This document shows positions 1-11,646 of a DNA stretch of 64,000 bases, in pieces. Within the stretch, counting starts at the first letter, position 1; every line of letters begins with the position of its first letter. The stretch comes from an uncultured bacterium. GTDB lineage: Bacteria > Planctomycetota > JAJSAM01 > JAJVHW01. The notes below the pieces were generated by a model that saw only the letters and a program-made list of their open reading frames with translations, was not told the DNA's origin and did not search any database. A program made the position numbers and the translations under genes. The stretch covers positions 39,688-103,687 of the forward strand of contig CALKVK010000024.1 in the NCBI GenBank assembly GCA_937996235.1. Direction: 5' to 3'.

Positions 1-477
1 GACGTGGCCGACAGCAGACGACGGTGAGGTCCGCCATCCGGCAGACGCGCCACACTCCATCGCTGCGCCACACCGGCAGGACCTGGCGACAGAAGCCAAT
101 TCACCGCAGCGCCCGACTGCCTCCCGTGCAGCCGGCTGCCCGTACGCCGCCGGGGAACCCGTCGAGCGCTCGTCTGGCTGCTGCGCCGGCGAAGGCGCCG
201 GTCACGACCCATGCGAGCACGACCGGTAGGTCGCGAGGGCAGCCAGTTCCGGCGGGATGTACACAATCCGACACCCCCTGTGGCATCTCGGACGGTCGTG
301 CCCTGACGGGACCACCACGCGGATTCGGCGCTCCGCCCTGTGTGGGCTCGGGCGCGTTTCACAGCGCGCGTCGCGAGCGGACCGCGAGGCGGCGGACCGT
401 TCCGGCACGCCCCGTGCGTGACACAAGTCACGCGCGCCGCTGCGGCGCCATCCATCACCAGCACAAGGAGAACCAGA
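1..477. other. Non-coding stretch upstream of the metal operon
   Basis: No reading frame here has convincing protein character; the frames that stay open translate to Arg/Pro/Ala-rich sequence typical of GC-rich shadow frames. The segment should contain the promoter of the rightward metal operon, but I cannot point to a clear -35/-10 pair. The last bases carry a good Shine-Dalgarno (AAGGAG, about 464-469) for the gene at 478. Confidence 0.5.
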
Positions 478-906
478 ATGCAGCCTCTTCGCACTCGCCT
501 CGTCGTCGCCGCCGCGATCGCATCGATCGCCGCACTCGCGGGCTGTAGCGCGGGCGACGCCGGCGGGAACGCACACGAAGGCCACGATCACAGTGCGCAC
601 GAAGCCGGTTCAACGCACGCCGACGACGGGCACGCGGGCCACGACCACGGAACGAAGGGCACGGCGTCCACTGGCGGCCCGGTGCCCGCGGACACGGCCC
701 CGACCCTCACCAAGATCGAGCCCTCGGCCGACTACCCGCTCACCGCCTGCGTCGTCAGCGGCGACGCCCTCGACGCGATGGACGAGCGGCTGGCGTTCAA
801 GTACGGCGACGAGGAGGTGCAGTTCTGCTGCGAGGGCTGCATCGACGAGTTCAAGGAGAACCCCGAGTCCTTCATGCAGAAGGTGCGCGCCGCCAAGGCG
901 CGTTGA
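478..906 (+). CDS. His-rich lipoprotein with TRASH/YHS-type metal-binding domain
   Basis: 142 aa. The N-terminus is a lipoprotein signal (hydrophobic AAAIASIAALAGC; lipobox LAGC), so the protein should sit on a membrane facing the periplasm. Two His clusters follow (HEGHDHSAHE and HADDGHAGHDHG), then a C-terminal TRASH/YHS-like module with Cys in YPLTACVVSG and QFCCEGCIDEF. Both parts bind soft or transition metals in known families. The ATG is chosen because AAGGAG lies 8 nt upstream and the signal peptide begins there; the longer open frame upstream has no signal character. It is the first gene of an apparent seven-gene rightward operon. Likely role: periplasmic metal chaperone or sponge. 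Metal identity is inferred only. Confidence 0.8.
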   Translation: MQPLRTRLVVAAAIASIAALAGCSAGDAGGNAHEGHDHSAHEAGSTHADDGHAGHDHGTKGTASTGGPVPADTAPTLTKIEPSADYPLTACVVSGDALDAMDERLAFKYGDEEVQFCCEGCIDEFKENPESFMQKVRAAKAR

Positions 907-919
907 ACGCGCCACTCCG

Positions 920-1666
920 ATGGGGCTTCGCGATCTCCCCCTCTCGCGTCGCCTGCTCGCGACGGGGTTCCTGGTGGCGCTCGCCGCCGGGTTCCTCGCC
1001 GCGCAGGTGAATCTGCAGCTGCAGCACCGCGGCGCCGACGGGAAGCCCGGGATGTCGTACGACGACGTCGTGGCCGCGTTCCACGGACGCCCGGGCTCGT
1101 CGCTCCTGACGTCGAAGGTGTCCCCGGGCGGCTCGATGGCCAAGCAACTCCCGAACCCCGCCGACCTCGAGACGCTGTGGCGCTGGGTCGAGGGCGGGGC
1201 GCGCGAGGAGGCCTTCGGGCCCGTGTCGGAAGTGCTCGCCAGGCGCTGCATCCGCTGCCACAACCCGGGGGGTGAGATGCGGCAGGTTCCCTTCGCGGAA
1301 TCCCGCGAGCGCGCTCCGGAGTTCGACAAGGTGAAACCCCTCACGAGCCCCGACACCGGCATGAGCTGGGCATCGCTCGCGAAGTCGAGCCACGCGCACC
1401 TCTTCGGGCTCGCGACGCTCTTCGCAGTGGCCGGGTGGATCTTCACGCAGACCGGCCTGCGCGAGCGCACGAAGGCGGCCTTCGTGACGCTGCCCTTCGT
1501 GGCGCTCCTCGTGGACGTCGGATCTTGGTGGCTCACGAAGCTCGCCGCGCCGTTCGCGGTCGGGATCGTCCTCGGCGGTGCCCTGATGGGACTGGCCTTC
1601 GCCGTCCTGATCACGGTCCCCCTCTGGGAGATGTGGCGGCCCGCGAGATTCGGGCGAGCGGCCTGA
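920..1666 (+). CDS. Membrane protein with c-type haem motif CIRCH
   Basis: 248 aa. One N-terminal membrane segment (about residues 12-30) is followed by a periplasmic region containing CIRCH (about 110-114), a CxxCH haem-attachment motif. Three more hydrophobic segments follow in the C-terminal half (about 150-170, 178-198, 203-230). It starts 13 nt after the previous stop and is probably translated in the same operon. The arrangement suggests a cytochrome-like membrane protein that could pass electrons or sense redox state near the multicopper oxidase encoded downstream. I do not recognise a named family; CxxCH alone can also be a metal site. Gene reality is well supported, function is not. 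Confidence 0.7.
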   Translation: MGLRDLPLSRRLLATGFLVALAAGFLAAQVNLQLQHRGADGKPGMSYDDVVAAFHGRPGSSLLTSKVSPGGSMAKQLPNPADLETLWRWVEGGAREEAFGPVSEVLARRCIRCHNPGGEMRQVPFAESRERAPEFDKVKPLTSPDTGMSWASLAKSSHAHLFGLATLFAVAGWIFTQTGLRERTKAAFVTLPFVALLVDVGSWWLTKLAAPFAVGIVLGGALMGLAFAVLITVPLWEMWRPARFGRAA

Positions 1667-1733
1667 GAGACTGACTCCGAACAGCGCCACGAGAGCAGGC
1701 GTCTGGACGGGTCCGAACAGGAGTGGACACCCC

Positions 1734-2525
1734 ATGCTGACGAGAGCACTGTTGATCGGCCTCGCCGTGATGGCGCTGTGGGCGCCCGCGCAGGCCGACG
1801 ATCCCGCACCGAAGGAACAGCCGGCGGAGGGTCGCGAGACCGATCGCCCCCGCGAGGCCGGCGAAGGACCGAAGCCGAGCGGCGTCGACGCGGCGAAAGC
1901 GGCCGCAGCCGAACCGAAGGCCAAGGCCGCCGACCCGGCGGCGGTGACGGTCCCCACCGTCATGAATGCGACGTGCCCGATCATGGGCAAACCCGCGTCG
2001 GCGTCGCTCTTCGCGGACGTGCAGCAGGGCCGCATCTACCTGTGTTGCGCTCCGTGCGCGAAGAAGGTCAAGAAGGACCCCGAGCGCGCCTACGAGGCCG
2101 CGTACCCGACCGTGCGCAAGGCCGGCAACACCATGTGCCCGGTGACCGGACAGGCGCTCCCCGAGAACGCTCCCACCGTGGTTCTCCAAGGGATCGAGAT
2201 CGGGGTCGCCACGGAGGAGGCCAAGGCGCTCGCACCCCGACTCGCGCAGTCCGTTCTCGCCAAGGCGTTGGACCCGGAGGTGACCGAGGTCGGGAACCGC
2301 ACGTGCCCCGTCACGGGAGAGCCCGTCGCGGCAGACGCCTTCTGCCTGATCGGCAAGCGCCTCGTCCGCCTGAGTTCGCCTTCGTGCGTCCAGGAGGTCG
2401 AGAAGGAGCCCCTCGCGGTGCTCGCGAAGGCCGTCGAGATCGCGGCGAAGCAGAGCGCGCCGACGACGAAGCCGGCGGAGCCGGCCGCGCCACCGGCCAC
2501 GAACGGCACGGAAGGCGGCAAGTGA
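1734..2525 (+). CDS. Exported protein with three TRASH-like Cys modules
   Basis: 263 aa. A Sec signal peptide (LIGLAVMALWAPAQA) precedes a low-complexity Ala/Lys/Pro/Glu linker. Three Cys modules follow: CPIMGKP with CCAPC, CPVTGQ, and CPVTGEP with SPSC. The CP(I/V)xG pattern with a downstream Cys pair or single Cys is typical of TRASH/YHS metal-binding domains; the second module appears to have lost its distal cysteines. The C-terminus is another Pro/Ala/Thr linker. Its TGA overlaps the ATG of the next gene (TGATG), indicating translational coupling. Probable role: periplasmic metal binding in the same resistance operon. The metal is not deducible. Confidence 0.75.
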   Translation: MLTRALLIGLAVMALWAPAQADDPAPKEQPAEGRETDRPREAGEGPKPSGVDAAKAAAAEPKAKAADPAAVTVPTVMNATCPIMGKPASASLFADVQQGRIYLCCAPCAKKVKKDPERAYEAAYPTVRKAGNTMCPVTGQALPENAPTVVLQGIEIGVATEEAKALAPRLAQSVLAKALDPEVTEVGNRTCPVTGEPVAADAFCLIGKRLVRLSSPSCVQEVEKEPLAVLAKAVEIAAKQSAPTTKPAEPAAPPATNGTEGGK

Positions 2526-2791
2526 TGCGCGCAGCGCTCTGGACGATGACGCTCGCGCTCACGGGGTGCACGAGCACGCCACCGCTTCCCGAGCTCCCGC
2601 CGACGCATCCGGCGAGCGCGGCGGCCCCGGAGTCGCCCGTGCCCGCGCGCACTGCGACGCTCGACCTCCCCACGACCGACGCCGAGGCACAGGCCGCGAC
2701 GCCGACGAAGAAGGCGGAGACGAAGCCGCCCGCCGCGACCTCGCCGTCGGGAGTGCACTCGGGGCACGGCTCGGGAGGAGGGCATCGATGA
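2525..2791 (+). CDS. Small lipoprotein with His-containing C-terminus
   Basis: 88 aa. Lipoprotein signal with lipobox LTGC near residue 15, then a Pro/Ala/Thr-rich low-complexity body and a C-terminal tail HSGHGSGGGHR. It overlaps the upstream gene by one base and the downstream outer-membrane factor gene by four (ATGA), so it is embedded in the operon. The short length and His tail suggest a minor metal-binding or envelope-spacer lipoprotein. No family recognised. Confidence 0.6.
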   Translation: MRAALWTMTLALTGCTSTPPLPELPPTHPASAAAPESPVPARTATLDLPTTDAEAQAATPTKKAETKPPAATSPSGVHSGHGSGGGHR

Positions 2792-4215
2792 GGAGCGTGC
2801 GGGCGTTCTCGTGCGCTGCACTGCTCGCGCTCCTCGTGGGATGCGCGTCCCCGCCGATCCAGGATCTCGTGCGGGAGGACGAGCGCGCCTCCCGCGTCGA
2901 GGCGGCCCATCGAGCCGGCATCGACGCGGAGGCGGCAGATCCGACCGACCGCGCCCGAGTCGCGGAGCGCGTACGCGGGCTGCTCTCGGGGCCGCTCACG
3001 GAGGAACAGGCGGTCGCCGTGGCGCTCGTCAACGACCGGGAGATCCTGGCTGCCTACGCCCGCCTCGGCATCGCCCGCGCCGACGTCGTGCAGGCCGGCT
3101 TGTTCACGAACCCCGTCGTCTCGGGCAACGCGAAGCGGTTCTCGAAGGGCACCGAGATCGAGGCGTCGCTGGTGACCTCCGCGCTGGATGCGTTCCTGAG
3201 GCCGCTGAGAGTGCGCGTCGCCGAGGCGCAGTTCCAGGACGAACGGACACGGCTCACTCGCGAACTCGTGCGCGCGGCGTACGAGACCCGCCGGGCCTAC
3301 GCCGAAGTGGTCGCGGCAGGGGAGCTCGTGACGCTCCGAGGGGCCGCCGTCGAAAGCGCCGAGGGGGCGCGCCGCCTGATGAAGCGGCTCTTCGACGCCG
3401 GGAACGTGACCGGTCTGGCGATGGCGCGCGAGGACGCGGCCGTCGGGCGCGCGCGCCTCGACCTCCACGCCGCGGAGAGCGCCGAGCGCGAGGCCAGGGA
3501 GCGACTCAACGCTCGCATGGGCGCGTGGGGCGAGTTGACGGCCTGGACCGCGGCACCCGACGCCCGCACGGTGCCGCCGCCAGACCTCGACCGGATCGAG
3601 TCGCGGGCCGTGCAGGCGAGCCTCGACCTCGCCGCCGAGCGCGCCGCGGTCGAGGCCGTGGCGCAGATGGCGGGCCTGGTCGAGTGGCGGGGCGTGATCC
3701 CCGCCCTCGATGTCGGCGCGGCCGCGAAGCGGGAGGCCGGCGACGGCTGGGGCGTCGGTCCCGACGTGGCGCTGGAGTTGCCGCTCTTCGATCGAGGTCA
3801 GGCGCGGAACGCGGCCGCGCGGGCGGAGCTCGACGCCAGGCTCGCCGAGTTCGAGGAGACCGCCGTCCACGTCCGCCGCGCCGCGCGCGTGTTCCGCGAC
3901 CGCGTGCTCACGCTTCGTGAGCGGGAGCGATACCTGCGCGAGTCGTACCTCGACGCGCGCCGGCGCGTCGTGCACGAGACGCTGCTGGTCTACAACGCGA
4001 TGCAGGTCGGGGCCTTCGACGTGCTGCTCGCGCGGCGGCTCGAGATCGACGCACAGCGCGAGCACCTCGCGATCCGCCACGCGCTGCGCTTGGCGGAACT
4101 CGACGTCGAGGAGTTGCTGGCCGGCCGGCTGGACGTCGAGCGCGCCGGCGAGTTCCACGTACCCGAGGGCAGCTCTGCGGAGTCTCCGGAGAGCGGCGCG
4201 GGAGAGGAGCACTGA
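2788..4215 (+). CDS. TolC/CusC-family outer-membrane efflux lipoprotein
   Basis: 475 aa. Lipobox LVGC follows a short signal peptide; then comes the alpha-helical body typical of outer-membrane efflux proteins, with the two-fold repeat starting near EEQAVAVALVNDREILAAYA and a C-terminal repeat containing Glu/Arg-rich coiled-coil helices. In the family it forms a trimeric outer-membrane channel docking to an RND adaptor. Start chosen at the ATG overlapping the previous stop (ATGA), which also gives the signal peptide; the upstream in-frame extension lacks it. It is encoded away from the RND pump on the other strand, which has its own TolC-like protein at 11639-13060. The island therefore has two such channels. 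Confidence 0.85.
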   Translation: MRSVRAFSCAALLALLVGCASPPIQDLVREDERASRVEAAHRAGIDAEAADPTDRARVAERVRGLLSGPLTEEQAVAVALVNDREILAAYARLGIARADVVQAGLFTNPVVSGNAKRFSKGTEIEASLVTSALDAFLRPLRVRVAEAQFQDERTRLTRELVRAAYETRRAYAEVVAAGELVTLRGAAVESAEGARRLMKRLFDAGNVTGLAMAREDAAVGRARLDLHAAESAEREARERLNARMGAWGELTAWTAAPDARTVPPPDLDRIESRAVQASLDLAAERAAVEAVAQMAGLVEWRGVIPALDVGAAAKREAGDGWGVGPDVALELPLFDRGQARNAAARAELDARLAEFEETAVHVRRAARVFRDRVLTLRERERYLRESYLDARRRVVHETLLVYNAMQVGAFDVLLARRLEIDAQREHLAIRHALRLAELDVEELLAGRLDVERAGEFHVPEGSSAESPESGAGEEH

Positions 4216-4216
4216 G

Positions 4217-5527
4217 ATGGGAGCGACGCGCAGAGAGATCCTGGCGATGGGCGCGGGCGCAGCGGCGCTCGGGCTGCTCGGCCGCGCCGCGCGGGCCGAG
4301 GACGAGAACCCGGCGGGAGCGGCACCGAAGCCGCCGGCGCGCCGCAGCCTTCCCTACCGTCCGGTCGTCACGCCGAACGGCGCGACGCTGCCGTTCCGCG
4401 AGGTCGGCGGAGCGAAGGTGTTCCATCTCGTGGCCGAAGAGGTCGAGCACGAGTTCGCGCCGGGCCTGAACGGCCACTGCTGGGGCTACAACGGGCGTGT
4501 CCACGGCCCCACGATCGAGGCAGTCGAGGGCGACCGCGTCCGGATCTACGTCACCAACCGCCTGCCCGTCTCGACGAGTGTCCACTGGCACGGCCTCTAC
4601 GTGCCGAGCGGCATGGACGGAGTGGGTGGGCTCTCGCAGCGGCCCATCGAGCCGGGGGAGACGTTCAAGTACGAGTTCACCCTCCGGCAGCACGGCACGT
4701 TCATGTACCACTCGCACCACGACGAGATGGTCCAGATGGCCATGGGGCTGATGGGCATGGTCGTCGTCCACCCGCGGCAGCCGTCTGTGGCTCCTCCGGA
4801 CCGCGACTACGCGCTGCTTCTGAGCGAGTGGGCGCTCAAGCCCGGGACGCGGCGGCCAGACCCCAACGAGATGACGGACTTCAACGTGCTGACCATGAAC
4901 GCGCGCGTGTTCCCGGGAACGGAGCCGCTCGTCGCCGCGCTCGGCGAGCGTGTGCGCATCCGGATCGGGAACTTGAGCGGCATGGACCACCACCCGATCC
5001 ACTTGCACGGCACGTCGTTCCAGACGGTCGAGACCGACGGAGGCGTGATTCCCGAGTCCGCTCGATGGCCGGAGACCACGGTGCTCGTGCCGACGGGATC
5101 GACGCGGACGATCGAGTTCGTCGCGGACAACCCGGGTGACTGGGCGATGCACTGCCACATGACGCATCACGTCATGACGCAGATGGGGCACGGCATCCCG
5201 AACCTGATCGGCGTCGATCCGAGCGAGTTCGACATGGAACTCGCGCGGCACGTTCCGAGCCTGGCTGCCATGGGCCAGATGGGACTCGACGACGAGGCCG
5301 ACGACGAGGCCGACGACGAGGCCGTGATCCCGCCGAACAGCACGCCGATGATCGGTGGCGACGGGCCCCACGGGTACATCACGATGGGCGGGATGTTCAC
5401 GGTTGTGAAGATCCGCGAGACGATCGACGACTCGACGGCGCGCGGCTGGTACCGCGCCCCTGCGGGCACGCAGGCCGACGTCGCGACGGCAGCGGAGCTT
5501 GCTCGGGATGGCATTCGAGCGCGCTGA
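4217..5527 (+). CDS. Tat-exported multicopper oxidase
   Basis: 436 aa. The N-terminus TRREILAMGAGAAALGLLG is a twin-arginine signal, fitting a cofactor-loaded exported enzyme. Copper ligands are all visible: HWH (123-125), HSHH (165-168), HPIHLH (259-264) and HCHMTHHVMTQM (312-323) with the type-1 Cys at 313. In the family these form the mononuclear and trinuclear copper sites that oxidise a substrate, often Cu(I), and reduce oxygen to water. Length suits a short cupredoxin-type oxidase. An acidic repeat, three tandem copies of DDEA (5288-5323), sits after the last copper site. It begins one base after the preceding TGA. Likely role: detoxifying Cu(I) in the periplasm alongside the metal-binding proteins. 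Confidence 0.9.
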   Translation: MGATRREILAMGAGAAALGLLGRAARAEDENPAGAAPKPPARRSLPYRPVVTPNGATLPFREVGGAKVFHLVAEEVEHEFAPGLNGHCWGYNGRVHGPTIEAVEGDRVRIYVTNRLPVSTSVHWHGLYVPSGMDGVGGLSQRPIEPGETFKYEFTLRQHGTFMYHSHHDEMVQMAMGLMGMVVVHPRQPSVAPPDRDYALLLSEWALKPGTRRPDPNEMTDFNVLTMNARVFPGTEPLVAALGERVRIRIGNLSGMDHHPIHLHGTSFQTVETDGGVIPESARWPETTVLVPTGSTRTIEFVADNPGDWAMHCHMTHHVMTQMGHGIPNLIGVDPSEFDMELARHVPSLAAMGQMGLDDEADDEADDEAVIPPNSTPMIGGDGPHGYITMGGMFTVVKIRETIDDSTARGWYRAPAGTQADVATAAELARDGIRAR

Positions 5528-5563
5528 GCCCCGCGGATCGGCGCGCCATGTAGAGGACGCGCC

Positions 5564-5662
5564 GTGAAGTCCTGCTGCGGCGGCAGGCCCGCACCTTGGC
5601 GCTGGTGGCTCGTCGTGCTCGCGCTCGTCGCGACGGCGCTGGCCGTCGTCGTTCTCGGCTGA
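5564..5662 (+). CDS. Tiny membrane peptide with CCGG motif
   Basis: 32 aa, GTG start. The sequence begins MKSCCGGRPAPWRWW and continues as one hydrophobic helix (LVVLALVATALAVVVLG). A plausible Shine-Dalgarno (AGAGGA, 5552-5557) lies about 6 nt upstream, and it is the last frame before the convergent operon. A Cys pair next to one membrane segment would suit a small metal-related membrane peptide. Very short frames are unreliable, so this is tentative. Confidence 0.4.
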   Translation: MKSCCGGRPAPWRWWLVVLALVATALAVVVLG

Positions 5663-5704
5663 AGCACGCCGATCCGACAACCACGTGTGTCGCAAGCGAG
5701 AGTG

Positions 5705-6373
5705 TCAGCAGCAATCGTGTTCGCCCGACCAGGCGTGACGCCCCTCCTTCGCGATCAGGCCCGCGATCAGGAGCGCCGCGCCCGGATCGGCCCACCACCA
5801 CCCGAGCAGGCCGTTCGCACCCACGCCGACGAGTGCCGCGAGCGAGAGCCACCAGCAGGCGGTCGTCTGGAACGCGTCCGCCTCCATCGCTCGGCTCTCG
5901 AGCTCCGCCGCGACGCGCCGTTTCGCACGAGCGAGCCAGAGCATCACGAGTAACGAGAGCGACGTCAGGACGATGCCGACGAGACTGAACGACGGCTTGT
6001 CGGCGGTGATCAGAGTGGCCGTCGCGTCGAACCCAACGTAGGCCGCCAGCAGGAACAGCGAGACGGCGACCAGGCGCCGGGCGCGCTGCTCCACTCGTTC
6101 GATCGCTTGCTCGTCCAACTTGCCGCGACGCTCGGCGCGGAGCCTCCAGATCATCGTGAGACCGGAGGCGGACTCGACGAAGCTGTCGACGCCGAATCCG
6201 AACAGCGCAACGCTACCCGCGAGCACGGCGGCCGTGACGGCGACCACGCCCTCCACAACGTTCCAGCCGACGGTGAGGTACTCGAGGCGCAGCGCGCGCA
6301 CCAAGTGCGCCGCTCGCGACGCTGACGGCACCGGGGTCGAGCAGGAGCCGCAGGACTCCGTGGTCGTCGTCAC
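5705..6373 (-). CDS. CDF-like cation transporter, cysteine-tipped
   Basis: 222 aa from the GTG that overlaps the upstream stop (GTGA). About five to six membrane segments are visible. The segment GFGVDSFVESASG resembles the Asp-containing metal-site helix of cation diffusion facilitators, which exchange Zn, Cd or Co for protons. The large cytoplasmic CDF C-terminal domain is missing. Short Cys-rich tails are present at both ends (ESCGSC near residue 7-12 and terminal EHDCC), likely extra metal ligands. It is the last gene of the leftward efflux operon. The longer in-frame start upstream is rejected because it would overlap the lipoprotein gene by about 100 bases. Confidence 0.75.
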   Translation of the reverse strand: MTTTTESCGSCSTPVPSASRAAHLVRALRLEYLTVGWNVVEGVVAVTAAVLAGSVALFGFGVDSFVESASGLTMIWRLRAERRGKLDEQAIERVEQRARRLVAVSLFLLAAYVGFDATATLITADKPSFSLVGIVLTSLSLLVMLWLARAKRRVAAELESRAMEADAFQTTACWWLSLAALVGVGANGLLGWWWADPGAALLIAGLIAKEGRHAWSGEHDCC

Positions 6374-6723
6374 TCGTCCTGCACGCCTGCGGGGGCATTC
6401 GCCTTGAACTTCGCCTCGAGGGTCGGGTCGCAGGTGAAACACTGCGACTCCGGGAGGTCGTGCGCTGCGCACCAGTCACCCTTCTCCTTGAACCCGGCGG
6501 TGAGGGTGTCGTTGCAGCGCGTGCAGATCGACTCGGGCACGCCGTGCTCGGGGCACCAGTCGGCGATCTCCTTCTTCTGCAGCAACGGCTTGACGGGCTC
6601 CTTCACGGCTGGGTCTGACCGCTCGGGGGAGTCCGAGGACGCGCCGTCCCCGCAGCCCGAGAGCATTGCGCATGCCATGACGAGGGCACACGCTGCTCCA
6701 ACCAACTTGGTCTTCGAAATCAT
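6370..6723 (-). CDS. Lipoprotein with two WCxxHxxPESxCxxC metal-binding repeats
   Basis: 117 aa. Lipobox LSGC follows the signal MISKTKLVGAACALVMACAM. Two copies of a short module follow: DWCPEHGVPESICTRC (about residues 55-70) and DWCAAHDLPESQCFTC (about 83-98). The same module occurs three times at the N-terminus of the adaptor encoded at 9898-11646. Each has three Cys and one His in a compact spacing, so metal coordination is likely. It lies 26 nt downstream of the RND pump gene. Probable role: periplasmic donor or sponge delivering ions to the pump. The start has AAGGAG about 6 nt upstream. Confidence 0.75.
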   Translation of the reverse strand: MISKTKLVGAACALVMACAMLSGCGDGASSDSPERSDPAVKEPVKPLLQKKEIADWCPEHGVPESICTRCNDTLTAGFKEKGDWCAAHDLPESQCFTCDPTLEAKFKANAPAGVQDE

Positions 6724-6749
6724 CGCATTCTCCTTATCGGATGAGTGGT

Positions 6750-9875
<3,126 letters not shown>

Positions 9876-9897
9876 GGGATCTCCTTGGGGTCTCGAC

Positions 9898-11646
9898 TTA
9901 GTCGTCTACGCAGCCGGCGCCGAGCTTGCTCTTGAGCAGATCGGACTTGAGAACGTGGCTTCCGGTCGTCGCGACGACCTCGCCTGCAAGCAGCCCGACG
10001 GTGATCTCCGCCAGCCCGGCGGTCCGTGTCCCGACGCGGACCTTGCGGGTCTGGAAGATCTCGTCCGTCATCCGGACGAACACCACGTGGCAGCAGCCTT
10101 CCCAGTGCAGGGCCTCGGTCGGGACGACGACCGCCGTCGGGCTCTCCCGCACGACGATGCGACCGGTGCCGAACGTGTTCGCCCGCAGGTGCCCATCCGG
10201 GTTCTCGACCGTCGCACGCACCTTCACGGTGCGCGTCGTGTCGTCCACCTCGGAGCTGATCCAAGCGACGTCGCCGGTCACGGCGCCGTCGCGATCTCCG
10301 TCGCTGCGGAAGACGACCTTCTGCCCGACGGCGATCCTCGAAGCCTCTTCCTGTCGCACGTCGAGAACGAGCCACATGCGCCTCAGGTCCGCGACGATGA
10401 ACATCGGTGCAGAGGAGTCGACGGACTCGCCCTCCACGACCTCGCGGGCCACGACGACGCCATCGAAGGGCGCCACCACAGGAACGAGATTGGCCGTCGC
10501 CACGGCGTCCAGAGACTTGGTGGTCTCTTCCGGGATACCGAGGAAACGCACGCGCGTGATCAACTCGTCATCGCTGTGTCCCTTCAGTGCTGCGAGGTCG
10601 ACCGGGAGCCCCAGCGTTGTGAGTTTCTGTTGCGAGGTGAAGACCGCGATCCGGGCTTCACGAAGCGCGGCTTCGGCGGCCTGGAGCTCGGCCCGCTGTT
10701 GCTGCACGTCAACTCTGGACTCTGCGACGGCCGTCTCTGCCTCCTGCAGGTCGCCCTGCGATCGGAAGCCCTCCTTCGTCGAAGTCGTCACGCGATCGAG
10801 GCCGCGACGTTTGAGGGCCACCACCTCCTCCGTCAACTGGAGGGAGGCGCGGAGCTGCTCGATGCGTGCGGCCTGAACGTCAGTGAGCGCGAGAGCCCGG
10901 AGGAAGGCCGACTTCGCCTCGCCCGCCTCCGCTGCGTCAACGAGCGCGAGCAGGTCGCCCTTCTTGACGCTGTCGCCGATCTCCTTGTCGACGCGCCAGA
11001 CGATGCCGTCTGCCCGTGCCGCGAGCTGCGCCACACGAGTCTGGTCGTACCGGATCTCGCCTGGAGCACCTACCGACGCGGACACCGGCCGCTCTCGCAC
11101 TTTCTCCAACTCGACTCCCGCCTTCCGGAGGGAGTCGGCGGTCGCGAACTGGATGCGTACGAGGTGCGTCTGGCACGTCGCCGAGTTCTCGGAGCGATCC
11201 GCGTTCGGGTCCGCCGAGACGGTGGGCGTGTCATCCGACCCGGGGACGTCCCCCTTGTAGGCGACGTCCGGGTGGCAGAGCGTGCACTGCGACTCCGGCA
11301 CGCCATGCTCGCGACACCAGTCGGCCGCCGCAGCGCCGGTCAGAATCTCCGGGTGACAGACCGTGCACTTCGACTCGGGAACGCCGTGCTCGGTGCACCA
11401 ATCCGTCGGGTCGTCACCGGCGAGTTCGGGGTTACAGGCGAGGCACTTGGAGTCCGGTACGCCATGGGCCTCACACCAGTCCTCGGTCTCTGCGACCGCG
11501 TCGGAGCCGGCCAGCTCCGAGAAGCCCGGAGCCTTCCAGCCGGTGTGGTGTCCCCATACAGCAACCGCAGCCAATGCCACGAGGACAAGAGCCGTAGCGC
11601 CGTGGTCCGCCAGCACAGTTCTGAGTCGCGACTTCGTTTCACTCAT
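9898..11646 (-). CDS. RND adaptor (CzcB/CusB type) with three N-terminal Cys modules
   Basis: 582 aa, longer than a typical adaptor (about 400). One membrane anchor (about residues 17-32) is followed by three tandem modules of the form WCxxHGVPxSxCxxC (about 57-75, 80-98 and 105-122). A standard HlyD/CusB body follows: barrel-sandwich start (VSASVGAPGEIRYD), long coiled-coil hairpin, lipoyl return and membrane-proximal domain. The adaptor bridges pump and outer-membrane channel. The Cys modules should let it collect metal in the periplasm and pass it to the pump. Its start overlaps the end of the outer-membrane factor gene by 8 bases, so the two are co-translated. Confidence 0.9.
   Translation of the reverse strand: MSETKSRLRTVLADHGATALVLVALAAVAVWGHHTGWKAPGFSELAGSDAVAETEDWCEAHGVPDSKCLACNPELAGDDPTDWCTEHGVPESKCTVCHPEILTGAAAADWCREHGVPESQCTLCHPDVAYKGDVPGSDDTPTVSADPNADRSENSATCQTHLVRIQFATADSLRKAGVELEKVRERPVSASVGAPGEIRYDQTRVAQLAARADGIVWRVDKEIGDSVKKGDLLALVDAAEAGEAKSAFLRALALTDVQAARIEQLRASLQLTEEVVALKRRGLDRVTTSTKEGFRSQGDLQEAETAVAESRVDVQQQRAELQAAEAALREARIAVFTSQQKLTTLGLPVDLAALKGHSDDELITRVRFLGIPEETTKSLDAVATANLVPVVAPFDGVVVAREVVEGESVDSSAPMFIVADLRRMWLVLDVRQEEASRIAVGQKVVFRSDGDRDGAVTGDVAWISSEVDDTTRTVKVRATVENPDGHLRANTFGTGRIVVRESPTAVVVPTEALHWEGCCHVVFVRMTDEIFQTRKVRVGTRTAGLAEITVGLLAGEVVATTGSHVLKSDLLKSKLGAGCVDD

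Noticed and set aside
101..600. Minus-strand frames at the left edge
   Set aside because: No ribosome-binding site or domain character; they overlap the well-supported lipoprotein gene or GC-rich noise.
2311..4212. 633-aa minus-strand frame in the metal island
   Set aside because: Antisense to the TolC-family gene, which has a lipobox and family repeats.
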